Assembly (NCBI GenBank): GCA_937135955.1
Contig: CAKZOB010000019.1
Span: 1-64,000 of the forward strand
Source of the DNA: an uncultured Anaerolineales bacterium
GTDB lineage: Bacteria > Chloroflexota > Anaerolineae > Aggregatilineales > Aggregatilineaceae
DNA length: 64,000 bases
Reading direction: 5' to 3'
Below are positions 16,237 to 25,079 of this stretch, in pieces (the first letter of the stretch is position 1; each line of letters starts with the position of its first letter). Both the position numbers and the translations under genes were made by a program. Under the pieces are notes generated by a model. That model was not told the DNA's origin. It searched no databases and saw only the letters and a list, made by a program, of their open reading frames with translations.

Positions 16237-17263
16237 TGATCCCATCGCCATAGGCAGCATTCAGCGCGTAGGCATCGCCTGTCTGCTCCAGCGGGAAGCG
16301 ATGTGTGATTAACTCGGTCAGCGGGATTGCGCCCGCCAGGGCCAGCGCCGTTGCGCGGGGGTAGGTGTGCTTCATCCGGCGGCTCAGCAACACCGTCAGA
16401 CCTTTGCGCCGCGCCACCGAATGCGTGAACGCCGCGCGGTCATCCGAGGGGATGCCCACCAGCACCACACGCCCGCCCAGGTCGGCCATGCGCACGGCCT
16501 GCTCGATCGCTTCTCCACCCCAGGCGGCTTCCAGCACCACTTCTACGCCGCGCCCGCCGGTGTGCGCCAGCACCGTCTCCACCGGATCGGCTGCCGTGAT
16601 ATCGAACACATCGTCCGCGCCCCAACGTCGCGCCATGTCCAGCCGCCAGTCGAAACGATCCAGCGCAAAGATGGGCGAGGCCCCCGCCATGCGGGCCAGA
16701 CGCAGGATCAGCAGGCCGATTGGCCCGCAGCCCAGCACTGCGACGCTCTGCGCTATGCGCAGTTTGGCCAGGTCAACCGCGTGCAGGGCCACGCCCAGCG
16801 GTTCCAACAGCGTCCCCTCGTCCAGCGAGAGGGCATCGGGGAGGGGGAAGCAACCCCGCGCGGGCACACAGACGCGCTCCTGCAATGCGCCATCGTCGGG
16901 ATACAAGCCCATGAAACGCAGATGGCGGCACAGGTTGGGATGACCGGCCTCGCAGCGGTCGCAGCGCCAGCAAGGGATGGCCGGATCAACGGCTACCCGT
17001 TGCCCTACTTGCAACGGTTGCCCCAGCCCATCGCGGGCGTCTGCCCCGGTGGCGACCACCGTGCCCGCGAATTCGTGGCCCAGCACCAGCGGCGCGGCCA
17101 GGACGGTGTCGCCGATGCGGCCATCAAGGTAGGTGTGCAGGTCGGAGCCGCACACACCTACCGGCCCCACCTGGACGATCACCTCGTCCGGGCCAGGGGG
17201 TGGCGGTTCGGGCAGGTCTTCCAGGCGGAAATCGCGCGGGCCATGCAGACGAGCGGCTTTCAT
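16190..17263 (-). CDS. Zinc-dependent MDR dehydrogenase (threonine/sorbitol dehydrogenase-like)
   Basis: A 357-residue medium-chain alcohol dehydrogenase. Catalytic zinc ligands lie in VCGSDLH (near residue 38) and GHEFAG (near 63); four Cys of a structural zinc site lie in the CWRCDRCEAGHPNLC stretch; the NAD-binding loop is VLGCGPIG near residue 175. It oxidises a polyol, sugar or amino alcohol; the exact substrate is not determined. The start overlaps the stop of the upstream glycosyltransferase gene (ATGA), and the 3' end overlaps the convergent ROK regulator gene. The family is certain, the substrate is not. Confidence 0.85.
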   Translation of the reverse strand: MKAARLHGPRDFRLEDLPEPPPPGPDEVIVQVGPVGVCGSDLHTYLDGRIGDTVLAAPLVLGHEFAGTVVATGADARDGLGQPLQVGQRVAVDPAIPCWRCDRCEAGHPNLCRHLRFMGLYPDDGALQERVCVPARGCFPLPDALSLDEGTLLEPLGVALHAVDLAKLRIAQSVAVLGCGPIGLLILRLARMAGASPIFALDRFDWRLDMARRWGADDVFDITAADPVETVLAHTGGRGVEVVLEAAWGGEAIEQAVRMADLGGRVVLVGIPSDDRAAFTHSVARRKGLTVLLSRRMKHTYPRATALALAGAIPLTELITHRFPLEQTGDAYALNAAYGDGIIKAMIDVSPPAAARS

Positions 17264-18921
17264 GGTTTCTCCTTACCAGGCACACTGGATAGCGAATGGG
17301 CGAGAGAGGGCGACGACTGGCGACTTCTAAGGGAGCGCCGGACGTGGAGATGGGCCGTGCGGCTGCTGCGAGGTATGACGCGACCGAGGCCAGACGGTAG
17401 ATGCCTTGTCCGGCGTATCTGCCACGCCTGGGCCAGATTCCACAGGGCGAACCCCAGCAGAGACAGCGCATACGTAGCGAAGTAAGGGACGAGCGCGGGC
17501 GCATGTCGCGCGGCTACCAGCAGCCCGCCCAGGGCATACAGCCCCAGCGCCAGCTCGCCCAACGTGACGCGGTCGGCGGGCAGGGCGTAGCGGCTACCCG
17601 TCCAGGTGCGCGCCTCCCCAGTGACGCTGAACTTGGGGGTGCGCCGGAATTCGCGCGCTGCGCGGGTGCCCAGCAGGGCGTCGAGCACCCCCAGCGTGTT
17701 GTTGAGCACCAGCGCACTGGCAATCATTCCCTGAAGCGGCATGGCCAACAGGCGGCGCGGCCAGTCCGGGTAGAGGGCGCGTTGGGCCAGGATCATCATC
17801 AGCGGCGGGATGACGCCTACTGCGCTCAGCACACCCAGGGCGGGCAAACGGGCCAGCATCCCGCTGGCGGCCAGCGGAGGCGTCAGCAAAAAGGTCAGCA
17901 GGATCAGCGGCTGCACGGCGTACTGACCCAGATGCATCAATCCCATCACCCGTTGCCAGGGGGCGTAACGCTTTGCTTTGAGCAGGGGGATCGCATGGCG
18001 TAACAGATTCTGGGTCATGCCGGTCGCCCAGCGCCGCTGCTGGAGTTTGTAGGCCTGCACCTGGGGCGTCAGCTCCCCTGGCCCGGCTACATCGGGCAGA
18101 TAGCAGAAGTGCCAGCCGCGTAGCAGCGCCCGGTAGGACAGATCGAGGTCTTCGGTGAGCGTGTCCGCCGACCAGCCTCCTGCATCCAGCAGGGCCGTCA
18201 CGCGCCACACTCCGCCCGATCCATTCATGGACATGGGCAGTCCGCCCCGACTGCGGGCGATCTGCTCGATGACAAAGTGTCCGTCGGTAGTCAGGGCTTG
18301 CGCGCGGGTGAGGGGGGTCGCGCAGGCATTGAGGTGACTCCAGCGCGTCTGTACCAGGGCCAGGCGTTCGTCGGCAAGAAAGTAGGGTAGCGTCCGGCGC
18401 AAGAAGTCGCGCGGGGGGATGAAATCGGCGTCGAAGATGGCAACGAAGGGTGTGCGCACGTGTTGCAAGCCCCAGGCCAGCGCTCCCGCCTTGTAGCCCG
18501 CGCGAGTGGGACGGCGCAGCAGAGCGATGGGCGGTGCGCCACGCCGTTCCCAGGCGGTGATGGTCTGCTCCAGCACGCGCGTGGTCTCGTCCGTCGAATC
18601 GTCAATGATCTGAATGTGCAGGCGGTCGCGCGGGTAGTCGAGACGGGCACAGGCAGCGATCAGGCGGGCGACGACGTGCGCTTCGTTGTAGATGGGCAAC
18701 TGCACCGTGACGGCGGGCAGGTCGTCGTCGCTCACGGCGGGCACAGGGGGTTGGCGGCGTCGCGTGCACAGATAGAGCGCGATCAACACGCCGAAGCTGC
18801 CGACGAAAAGCGTCAGCAGCATCACCGACATCACATACAATCCCGCCGCTATTTCCAACAAGAACTGTAGCATCGTCGCCTGGGTTAGCCTTTCCTGTGT
18901 GTCCTGAGGCCGCTGATTCAT
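17260..18921 (-). CDS. Membrane-bound processive family 2 glycosyltransferase (BcsA-like)
   Basis: About 553 residues: N-terminal membrane segments (GLYVMSVMLLTLFVGSFGVL), a GT-A catalytic domain and a C-terminal block of several membrane helices. Catalytic motifs are all present: QLPIYNEAHVV, IIDDSTDET, DADFIPP, TEDLDLSYRALLRGW and QQRRWATG. This is the layout of cellulose/hyaluronan synthase-like enzymes that polymerise and export a glycan, or of single-addition relatives. The start is uncertain: ATG at 18921 is used here, and 18873 is also good. The ATG at 19011 lies inside a dispersed repeat and is rejected. The downstream dehydrogenase is translationally coupled. Confidence 0.8.
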   Translation of the reverse strand: MNQRPQDTQERLTQATMLQFLLEIAAGLYVMSVMLLTLFVGSFGVLIALYLCTRRRQPPVPAVSDDDLPAVTVQLPIYNEAHVVARLIAACARLDYPRDRLHIQIIDDSTDETTRVLEQTITAWERRGAPPIALLRRPTRAGYKAGALAWGLQHVRTPFVAIFDADFIPPRDFLRRTLPYFLADERLALVQTRWSHLNACATPLTRAQALTTDGHFVIEQIARSRGGLPMSMNGSGGVWRVTALLDAGGWSADTLTEDLDLSYRALLRGWHFCYLPDVAGPGELTPQVQAYKLQQRRWATGMTQNLLRHAIPLLKAKRYAPWQRVMGLMHLGQYAVQPLILLTFLLTPPLAASGMLARLPALGVLSAVGVIPPLMMILAQRALYPDWPRRLLAMPLQGMIASALVLNNTLGVLDALLGTRAAREFRRTPKFSVTGEARTWTGSRYALPADRVTLGELALGLYALGGLLVAARHAPALVPYFATYALSLLGFALWNLAQAWQIRRTRHLPSGLGRVIPRSSRTAHLHVRRSLRSRQSSPSLAHSLSSVPGKEKP

Positions 18922-18960
18922 ACCCTGTGCGGCGCGTTTTGACAAGCGCGGCGACCGGAC

Positions 18961-19314
18961 GGGTGCGTGCAAAATGAGACGAGCACTCTGCAGCGGTCTG
19001 CTGCCCCTCACCTCCAGGGGGACTGGATCAAACCGCTTGCCGCTTTACCTCGCCCCCAGCCTCGCTGCGCTCGGCTTGGAGGCGCGCCAGCGCCGAGCGG
19101 GGGTGAGGTCAACCAGCAGATCACACCTGAGCTTACTTCTGCCCATGGTTCTGCTGGCTGGTTTTGATGCGATTACCCTCTGCCCCTCACCCCTACATCC
19201 CCTCTCCCTCGCGACTGCATCACGGGGCGAGGGGACTTACTTTCTCTCGTCCAAGGGCTGGGGGATGAGGGTCACCGGGTGGGGCAAAGTCGCTGTCAAC
19301 CTTCGCTCGCACCC
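18961..19314. repeat. MITE-like element, family A, long copy (354 bp)
   Basis: It begins GGGTGCGTGCAAAA and ends CTTCGCTCGCACCC, imperfect terminal inverted repeats of the family at 7641. The interior contains family A words plus a 100-base block (19008-19112) shared with 11077-11172 and, inverted, with the family B copies. Flanking octamers GACCGGAC and GACCAGAT agree at 6 of 8 positions, a possible decayed target duplication. It occupies most of the gap between the glycosyltransferase and the REC protein (18922-19470); no gene is seen there. Confidence 0.65.
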
Positions 19315-19470
19315 GACCAGATCGCAGCATGGGGCTGAAGATGGATCTACCGCTGGAGATGCATCTACCTATGACTTGTGCTATGCTAAGGCGATATTGA
19401 TGGGAGCGAGTGAGTGATTTCGCTCACAGATCCGGATTGGATGGGGGTAGGTTGCCAGAGGAGAGATTCT

Positions 19471-20580
19471 GTGACACGCATCCTGATTATCGAGGATGAG
19501 GAATATCTGTGTGACAACATTGCCGCCATTCTAGAATTCGAGGGATTTGAACTGCTCACTGCTCTCAACGGGATGCAAGGGATCGCCCTGGCCCGTCGTC
19601 ACCGGCCCGATCTGATCATCTGCGACATCATGATGCCAGGCATAGATGGCTACGAAGTCCTGCAGACCCTGCGCAGCGATCCGGTGACCAGCACTATCCC
19701 CTTCATTTTCCTGACGGCCAAGGCCGGTCGTGAACAGTTGCGGCAGGGCATGGTCCTGGGGGCGGATGATTACCTGACCAAACCGTTCAACCCCGAAGAA
19801 CTGATTGCCAGCGTTAACGCCCGGCTGGAGCGACAGCGCCGCTTCGAAGAAGAGACGCGCGTGGCCATGCAGGAAATTCAGCTTGGTATCACTCTGGCAT
19901 TGCCCCCCGAACTCGATGCGCCGCTCAACAATGTGTTGGGCACTGCCGGGCGGCTCATTGACCGGGCTGCCGAGTTGACGCCGCGGGATATCGAAGCGGC
20001 TTCGTTGAGCATCTTTGAAGCGACGAGCTACCTGCATCGCGAGATCGAGAACTACCTGCTGTTCGCACAACTTGAGATTCTGCGTTTCGACCCCGCTCGC
20101 GTGATCCTGCTGCGCAAGAACACGTTGCAGGCTCCTGGTGCGGTGATCGAGAGCACGGCGCGACAGATCGCCGCGCAGCGGCATCGCGAAGCCGACCTGT
20201 CGCTAGAGACGCACGATGTGCCCGTCCAGGTGACTCAGGACAATCTGCGCAAGATCGTTGAGGAATTGCTCGACAATGCGCTGAAGTTCTCTGCTCCCGG
20301 AATGCCGGTGCGGGTGTACACTCGCACCGAGGCGGGCGGGTATGTCCTGCACGTTGAAGATCGCGGCCCAGGTATACCCCCTGAGGTGCTGGAGCGTCTG
20401 CGCATGCCCACCGGTTTCCGCGCCAGGCTGGCCTCGTTGCGGCAGCACCCTGGCCTGGGGTTGGTGGTGGTGCAATATCTGGTTGAGGCGCACGGCGGAC
20501 GCCTGGCGATCCAAAGCACGTCTGGCGGGGGGACATGCGTCCGAGTCATCTTACCGCTGGCTGCCACTGAGGTAGCGTAG
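19471..20580 (+). CDS. Response-regulator receiver / histidine-kinase-like ATPase protein without phosphoacceptor His
   Basis: A 369-residue protein: REC domain (residues 1-120; Asp52 in IICDIMMPG, Thr82, Lys104 in TKPF), a degenerate dimerisation helix, and a HATPase domain with EELLDNALKFS, EDRGPGIP and GLGLVVV. Where kinases have HELRTPL this protein reads PELDAPL (Pro at about 146), so it cannot autophosphorylate in the normal way. It might be a phosphorylation-controlled ATPase, partner switch or pseudokinase. GTG at 19471 was chosen for its strong AGAGGAGAG site; upstream starts at 19414 and 19441 lack one. The adjacent gene encodes a complete sensor kinase, its likely partner. Confidence 0.85.
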   Translation: MTRILIIEDEEYLCDNIAAILEFEGFELLTALNGMQGIALARRHRPDLIICDIMMPGIDGYEVLQTLRSDPVTSTIPFIFLTAKAGREQLRQGMVLGADDYLTKPFNPEELIASVNARLERQRRFEEETRVAMQEIQLGITLALPPELDAPLNNVLGTAGRLIDRAAELTPRDIEAASLSIFEATSYLHREIENYLLFAQLEILRFDPARVILLRKNTLQAPGAVIESTARQIAAQRHREADLSLETHDVPVQVTQDNLRKIVEELLDNALKFSAPGMPVRVYTRTEAGGYVLHVEDRGPGIPPEVLERLRMPTGFRARLASLRQHPGLGLVVVQYLVEAHGGRLAIQSTSGGGTCVRVILPLAATEVA

Positions 20581-20598
20581 TTTCCGGCTTCTGGAGCG

Positions 20599-23022
20599 AT
20601 GGGCGCGATCCCGTATCAACAGGTCAGATACCTGATCACTTTGCTCGACTACCTTCCGGTTGGTGTGTTTGTGGCTACTTTGGAAGGGCAACTCCGGTAC
20701 GCCAACCGCTATTTTCTGGAACATTGCGGTTGGGCCTGCTGTCCGCAGGCCCCCTCTGAGGCTACGGGGGATGCAATCCATCTGCGCGAGGACTTTGCAG
20801 AGGGAAATCGGCGGGTGACGACTGAAGGCACACTGTCTGAAGTCTGCTATGTCGAAGTCCCGGCGGGGGAGCGGCGCGCGTTCGAGGTGCATCGCTTCCC
20901 AGTCTCTATTGAGGGAGAAAACCTGGTGGGTGGTATGGCTCTGGACGTTACGGCGCGGGTGCAGGAAGAACAGCATCGCCGTATGCTCGCCCACGCACTC
21001 GAACACGGCCCGGCGATGGTGTTCATCACCGACGCAGAGGGTCATCTGCAGTACTTCAACCGCAAATTCGCCGACATGACCGGCTATACGCTGGAGGAGT
21101 CGCTGGGACGACTGCCTCGTTCGCTTGATCCTGCTTACCTGACGCCTGAGGAATATCACGAGCGCTGGGGGGCGATCCGCGCTGGCCGCGACTGGCAGGG
21201 CGAGTTCCTGAATTACAAGAAGAATGGCGAACCCTACTGGGAACTGGTGCAAGTCTCGCCAGTTCTCGACGCTGAGGGGACGTTGACCAATATTGTGCTG
21301 ATCAAGCAGGACATCACGCGGCGGAAACAGGCCGAACTGGCCGAACGGCAGCAGCGCGAACTTGCCGAAGCCCTGACCGAGACCGCGGCGTTACTCACGC
21401 GCACCTTTGACCTTGATTCCATCTTCGACCATATCCTGGTGCAGGCGGCGCGGCTGGTGCCTTATGATGCCGGACATCTGGGCGTCGTTCACGAGGGGGT
21501 GCAACGTATCGTGCGCACACAGGGGTATGGCCCCTATGGGGGCAACCGGGCTGTGCGGGCTACAGTGCTGCCGGTCAATGAGGTGCCTACACTGCGCAGG
21601 ATGGCCCGCACTCATCAGCCGGTGATCATCCCCGACATATACGCAGACCCCGACTGGGTGCACCTAGCCGAGCCAGAGCCGCTACGAGCCTACCTGGGCG
21701 TGCCACTGATGGTGTATGACGAGATGTTGGGCGTCCTGGCATTGCTTAGCGAGAAGCCCGGTTTCTTCACCGAGGAACACGCTCGCCTGTTGCAGGCGCT
21801 GGCCGATCAGGCGGCGCAGGCGCTGAGCAATGCGCAGCTTTATCAGGCGGTGCGCAGGCACGCCGCCGAACTGGAAGATCGCGTGGCCGAGCGCACCGAA
21901 GCGCTCCGTCTGAGCGAGGAACGCGCGCGTGCGCAGTACAAGGCGACACCAGTGCCTACCTTCATCGTGCGGCACCGCCCCGACGGCGAATTCGTGCTGG
22001 TGGACTACAACGACGCGGCCTATGAATTCACGGGAGGAACTGTAGCAAGCCTGGTGGGGCAGACGATGTCGGCCTTTCACCGCGATCAACCTCACCTGAT
22101 CGAGCTGGCCCGTCAGTGCGTGGAGCAACAGGCTGTATTGCGGCGCGAAATGGACTATACCGTTGAGAGCACCGGAAAGCACCATTACATCCAGGTCACT
22201 GTCTCTTTTGTGCCGCCCGATCTCGTCTTGGTGCACATGGTTGATCTTACCGACCGCAAGCGCTATGAGGAGACGTTGCAGGCCGCGCTGGAACACGAGA
22301 AATATCTGGGCGAGTTGCGCTCTCGCCTGGTGACCACGGTGTCGCATCAATTCCGCACGCCCCTGTCGATCATCCTCACCAGCGCGGACATCCTGGAGCG
22401 TTATAGCAGCAAGCTGACGGATGACGACCGCAACAAGCGTTTTGCTCATATCCGGGAGGCCATCCAGCGCATCACGCATCTGCTGGATGATGTGTTGCAG
22501 TTGGAAGCGCTGCAGGCGGGAGAGACGGCCATCAGGCCGGAACCGGTCGACGTGATTGTGCTCTGCGAACAGATCATCGCGCAGGTGAAGGATACGAAAG
22601 AGATCGACGTCGAAGTACGTCTGGAAGTGAACAATTGTCCAGGGTTGGTCTTGCTCGACCGCGGGCTGGTTAACCAGATTTTGCGTCATCTGATCTCCAA
22701 TGCGGTGAAGTTTTCACGCCCAGGCGGAGAGGTGATGGTACGGTTGGGGCGCCAGGGCGGGCGTCTCAACATTCAAGTGCAGGATCAGGGGATCGGCATT
22801 CCGCTTGCCGACCGCAGCCGTGTCTTCGATGGCTTCTTCCGGGGCAGCAATGTCGGGTCAATCCCTGGCACGGGCCTGGGATTGACCATTGCCCGTCAGG
22901 CTGTTGAGCTATGCGGCGGGACGATTGGTTTTCAAAGCGTGGAAGGCCAGGGCACGACGTTCACAGTGACGCTGCCCCTGGTGTCCGCGCCGGACGTATC
23001 CAGGGGAGAAGACAACCGCTGA
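20599..23022 (+). CDS. Multi-domain sensor histidine kinase (PAS-PAS-GAF-PAS-HisKA-HATPase)
   Basis: An 807-residue soluble kinase. In order: a degenerate PAS-like domain (about 10-115), a PAS/PAC domain (about 130-240; FNRKFADMTGYTLEESLG), a GAF domain (about 265-415), a coiled linker (DRVAERTEALRLSEE), a third PAS domain (about 445-545), HisKA with the phosphoacceptor in SHQFRTPLS near 585, and HATPase with NAVKFSRPGG, QDQGIGIP and GTGLGLTIA. There are no membrane segments, so it senses a cytoplasmic signal such as redox, light or a ligand. It follows the REC protein by 18 bases and overlaps the VanZ-like gene (TGATG), suggesting a three-gene operon. Confidence 0.9.
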   Translation: MGAIPYQQVRYLITLLDYLPVGVFVATLEGQLRYANRYFLEHCGWACCPQAPSEATGDAIHLREDFAEGNRRVTTEGTLSEVCYVEVPAGERRAFEVHRFPVSIEGENLVGGMALDVTARVQEEQHRRMLAHALEHGPAMVFITDAEGHLQYFNRKFADMTGYTLEESLGRLPRSLDPAYLTPEEYHERWGAIRAGRDWQGEFLNYKKNGEPYWELVQVSPVLDAEGTLTNIVLIKQDITRRKQAELAERQQRELAEALTETAALLTRTFDLDSIFDHILVQAARLVPYDAGHLGVVHEGVQRIVRTQGYGPYGGNRAVRATVLPVNEVPTLRRMARTHQPVIIPDIYADPDWVHLAEPEPLRAYLGVPLMVYDEMLGVLALLSEKPGFFTEEHARLLQALADQAAQALSNAQLYQAVRRHAAELEDRVAERTEALRLSEERARAQYKATPVPTFIVRHRPDGEFVLVDYNDAAYEFTGGTVASLVGQTMSAFHRDQPHLIELARQCVEQQAVLRREMDYTVESTGKHHYIQVTVSFVPPDLVLVHMVDLTDRKRYEETLQAALEHEKYLGELRSRLVTTVSHQFRTPLSIILTSADILERYSSKLTDDDRNKRFAHIREAIQRITHLLDDVLQLEALQAGETAIRPEPVDVIVLCEQIIAQVKDTKEIDVEVRLEVNNCPGLVLLDRGLVNQILRHLISNAVKFSRPGGEVMVRLGRQGGRLNIQVQDQGIGIPLADRSRVFDGFFRGSNVGSIPGTGLGLTIARQAVELCGGTIGFQSVEGQGTTFTVTLPLVSAPDVSRGEDNR

Positions 23023-23444
23023 TGCGCTTCGCTACTGTGCGTGCTCTGGTCAGTCACCCCCTGCCGCGCTGGGCGTTGGCACTGGCCTGGACAGCTCTGG
23101 TGTGCCTGCTGATGCTGCTGCCCGGCGAGGATTCCGTCGCCGAGGATACGTCTGGCTTCTTTGGCGGCACTGACCTCACCGACGCCGCCGGGCATGTGTT
23201 GCTCTTCGGCGGACTGACTCTGTTCTGGTACGCTGCGCTTGTCTGTCACGGCACGCCTGCCGAGGCGTTGCGCCTGGCGTTGAGCCTGGCGGGAGGGCTG
23301 GGGGTGCTGCTCGAAGCTGGGCAGAGCCTGGTGCCCGAACGCGGCGTGTCGTTGCTGGACTTTTCGGCTAATGCGCTGGGCGTATGCGCGGCGGCCTATC
23401 TCCTTCACACGGCGTCGGGACGCCGCGCGCTCTCTCCGCGTTGA
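23022..23444 (+). CDS. VanZ-like membrane protein
   Basis: A 140-residue protein with about four hydrophobic segments and the VanZ pattern: an N-terminal helix LALAWTALVCLLMLLPG, DAAGHVLLFGGLTLF, and the C-terminal EAGQSLVPERGVSLLDFSANALG. VanZ-like proteins confer low-level teicoplanin resistance in some enterococci; in most bacteria the function is unknown. Its ATG shares one base with the stop of the sensor kinase, so the two are translationally coupled. The 234-base gap after it holds the promoter and operator of the next gene. Confidence 0.75.
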   Translation: MRFATVRALVSHPLPRWALALAWTALVCLLMLLPGEDSVAEDTSGFFGGTDLTDAAGHVLLFGGLTLFWYAALVCHGTPAEALRLALSLAGGLGVLLEAGQSLVPERGVSLLDFSANALGVCAAAYLLHTASGRRALSPR

Positions 23445-23529
23445 GGGGTGTCGTCAGCCTCACAACACGCCGATGATCAAATTGGCACAAAATCTAACTT
23501 GAGGTTGTGCAAAAACCGCTGGTGAGTGC

Positions 23530-23558
23530 TTGACTTTAGAATGGACTGACCCCATAAT
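23530..23558 (+). promoter_or_regulatory. Promoter of the ROK/XylR-type regulator
   Basis: -35 TTGACT (23530-23535), 17-base spacer, -10 CATAAT (23553-23558). The operator at 23563-23589 would cover the start of transcription near 23565. The leader is about 115 bases. Confidence 0.7.
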
Positions 23559-23562
23559 GTAA

Positions 23563-23589
23563 GTTAGTTGGTTGGAACAACAAACAAAC
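23563..23589. promoter_or_regulatory. Probable ROK operator (27-bp interrupted palindrome)
   Basis: Left half GTTAGTTGGT (23563-23572), 7-base spacer, right half ACAAACAAAC (23580-23589); the inverted halves agree at 8 of 10 positions, and the symmetry extends to 23562 and 23590. The right half is identical to that of the operator at 14974-15000 and the spacing is the same. It sits directly downstream of the -10 box, a classical autorepression position. Confidence 0.65.
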
Positions 23590-23678
23590 TGATCGGGCTG
23601 AGGCCGCCGTGTGACGGCGTTGGCGCGCGTCTTCTTTAACAGAAAAACGCTTTTGCTTTTACGGGATATTAGAGCGTT

Positions 23679-24938
23679 ATGACACACCGCTCTTGCTTGC
23701 GAACGGGGGATCAGGCGCTGGTTCGCGAGATCAATCTCTCGGTGATCATGCGCCGCCTGCTTGAGCATGCCTCGCTTTCGCGCGCCTCGCTGGCCGAAGT
23801 CACCGGCCTTAACAAATCCACTGTCTCCAGCCTGGTACACGAACTGATCGAAATGGGTTTCGTCCACGAAGTTGGACAGACTTCCAGTGGCGTGGGTAGG
23901 CCCTCGACATTGCTGGAATTAAACCCCCGCGCGGGCTACATCGTCAGTTGCGAGCTGGGGGTGGATTTCATCTCCGTGATCTGCGCCAATTTCAGCGGAG
24001 AAGTCTTCTGGCGGGTCAAGGAGAATACCGCGGGCAGCCAGGGCCAGAGCGCGATCATCGAACGTAGTCTGGTCCTGTTGCGTCAGGCGGTGCGGGCGGG
24101 GAGCAGCGAGTGCGTGGGCTGTGACAGATTGCTGGGGATCGCCATGGGCGTGCCGGGGTTGGTGGAGCAGGCGACCGGCACGTTGCTCTTCGCGCCAAAT
24201 TTGAGGTGGCAGGACGTGCCTGTGCAGGCCATTCTGGCCGAGCAATTCCCTGGCGTGCCGCTTTTCGTGGACAACGAGGCGAACATGGCCGCGCTGGGCG
24301 AATATCTCTTCGGCGCAGCGCGGGGAGCCAACGAGGTGCTGTATCTGAGTGCCGGGGTAGGCGTGGGCGGCGCGGTAGTGCGCAACGGACAACTGGTACG
24401 CGGCACTACTGGCTTTGCCGCCGAGTTCGGGCACATGACGCTTGACCCGGACGGGTTGCCCTGCAACTGTGGCAACCGCGGTTGCTGGGAAACGCTGGTC
24501 AGTCAGTCGGCGGTTTTCCGGCTGGTACGCGAGGCCCTCGCCGGGGGCAGATCCAGCAGCCTGGTGCCGATGACCGGCGGTAACCTGGAACGACTGTCTA
24601 TCCCGCTGGTCGTGGAAGCTGCTCAGGGAGGCGATGAGGTAGCGCTGTCTGCCCTGGCGACGGTGGGACGCTACCTGGGTATCGGCATTGCCTCGTTGAT
24701 CAACGCTTTCAACCCAGACCTGATTGTGCTGGGCGGCATTCTCAGTCTGGCGGGCGATCTACTGTTGCCCGCCATACACGCCGAAGTGTCGCGGCGGGCG
24801 CTGCGCTGGAATGCCGAAGCGACGCAGATCGAGCTGGCCCAACACGGTTTCGACGCCTGTGTGATGGGAGGGGTCGCGGCCCTCTTGCAGGCGATCGTGT
24901 TGGAGCCGGGCAAGTACGATTTGCTGCACCGACCGTGA
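23679..24938 (+). CDS. ROK family transcriptional regulator (XylR type)
   Basis: A 419-residue repressor with an N-terminal winged helix (ASLAEVTGLNKSTVSSLVHEL near residue 38) and ROK domain (GVGRPSTLLELNP, NEANMAALGEYLFGA, GFAAEFGHMTLDPDG, zinc cluster CNCGNRGCWE). It heads the sugar-uptake and xylose-catabolism locus and is its likely repressor, released by a sugar such as xylose. The recognition helix (TGLNKSTVSSLVHEL) is close to that of the regulator at 15004 (TGLTRSTVSSLVDEL), in line with their similar operators. The 141-base gap to the first transporter gene has no clear promoter, so some readthrough from 23530 is possible. Confidence 0.88.
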   Translation: MTHRSCLRTGDQALVREINLSVIMRRLLEHASLSRASLAEVTGLNKSTVSSLVHELIEMGFVHEVGQTSSGVGRPSTLLELNPRAGYIVSCELGVDFISVICANFSGEVFWRVKENTAGSQGQSAIIERSLVLLRQAVRAGSSECVGCDRLLGIAMGVPGLVEQATGTLLFAPNLRWQDVPVQAILAEQFPGVPLFVDNEANMAALGEYLFGAARGANEVLYLSAGVGVGGAVVRNGQLVRGTTGFAAEFGHMTLDPDGLPCNCGNRGCWETLVSQSAVFRLVREALAGGRSSSLVPMTGGNLERLSIPLVVEAAQGGDEVALSALATVGRYLGIGIASLINAFNPDLIVLGGILSLAGDLLLPAIHAEVSRRALRWNAEATQIELAQHGFDACVMGGVAALLQAIVLEPGKYDLLHRP

Positions 24939-25079
24939 ATTCATCGTGGGGGTGGAGTTCAGAAAGGAGGCAGGCAACGACGCGAAAACCCATTCGAGTA
25001 ATTCGTCGCAGCCCAGGTGGGTTTATTGTCCGCTACCTAGTGCTTCCAGACACAGAGACTTTCCAGGAGGATTTTTGCC

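Noticed and set aside
24939-25079. A third ROK operator before the first binding-protein gene
   Set aside because: No GTTnGTTnGT-N7-ACAAACAAAC-like site was found there; only a short AAACCCA / TGGGTTT inverted repeat is present.
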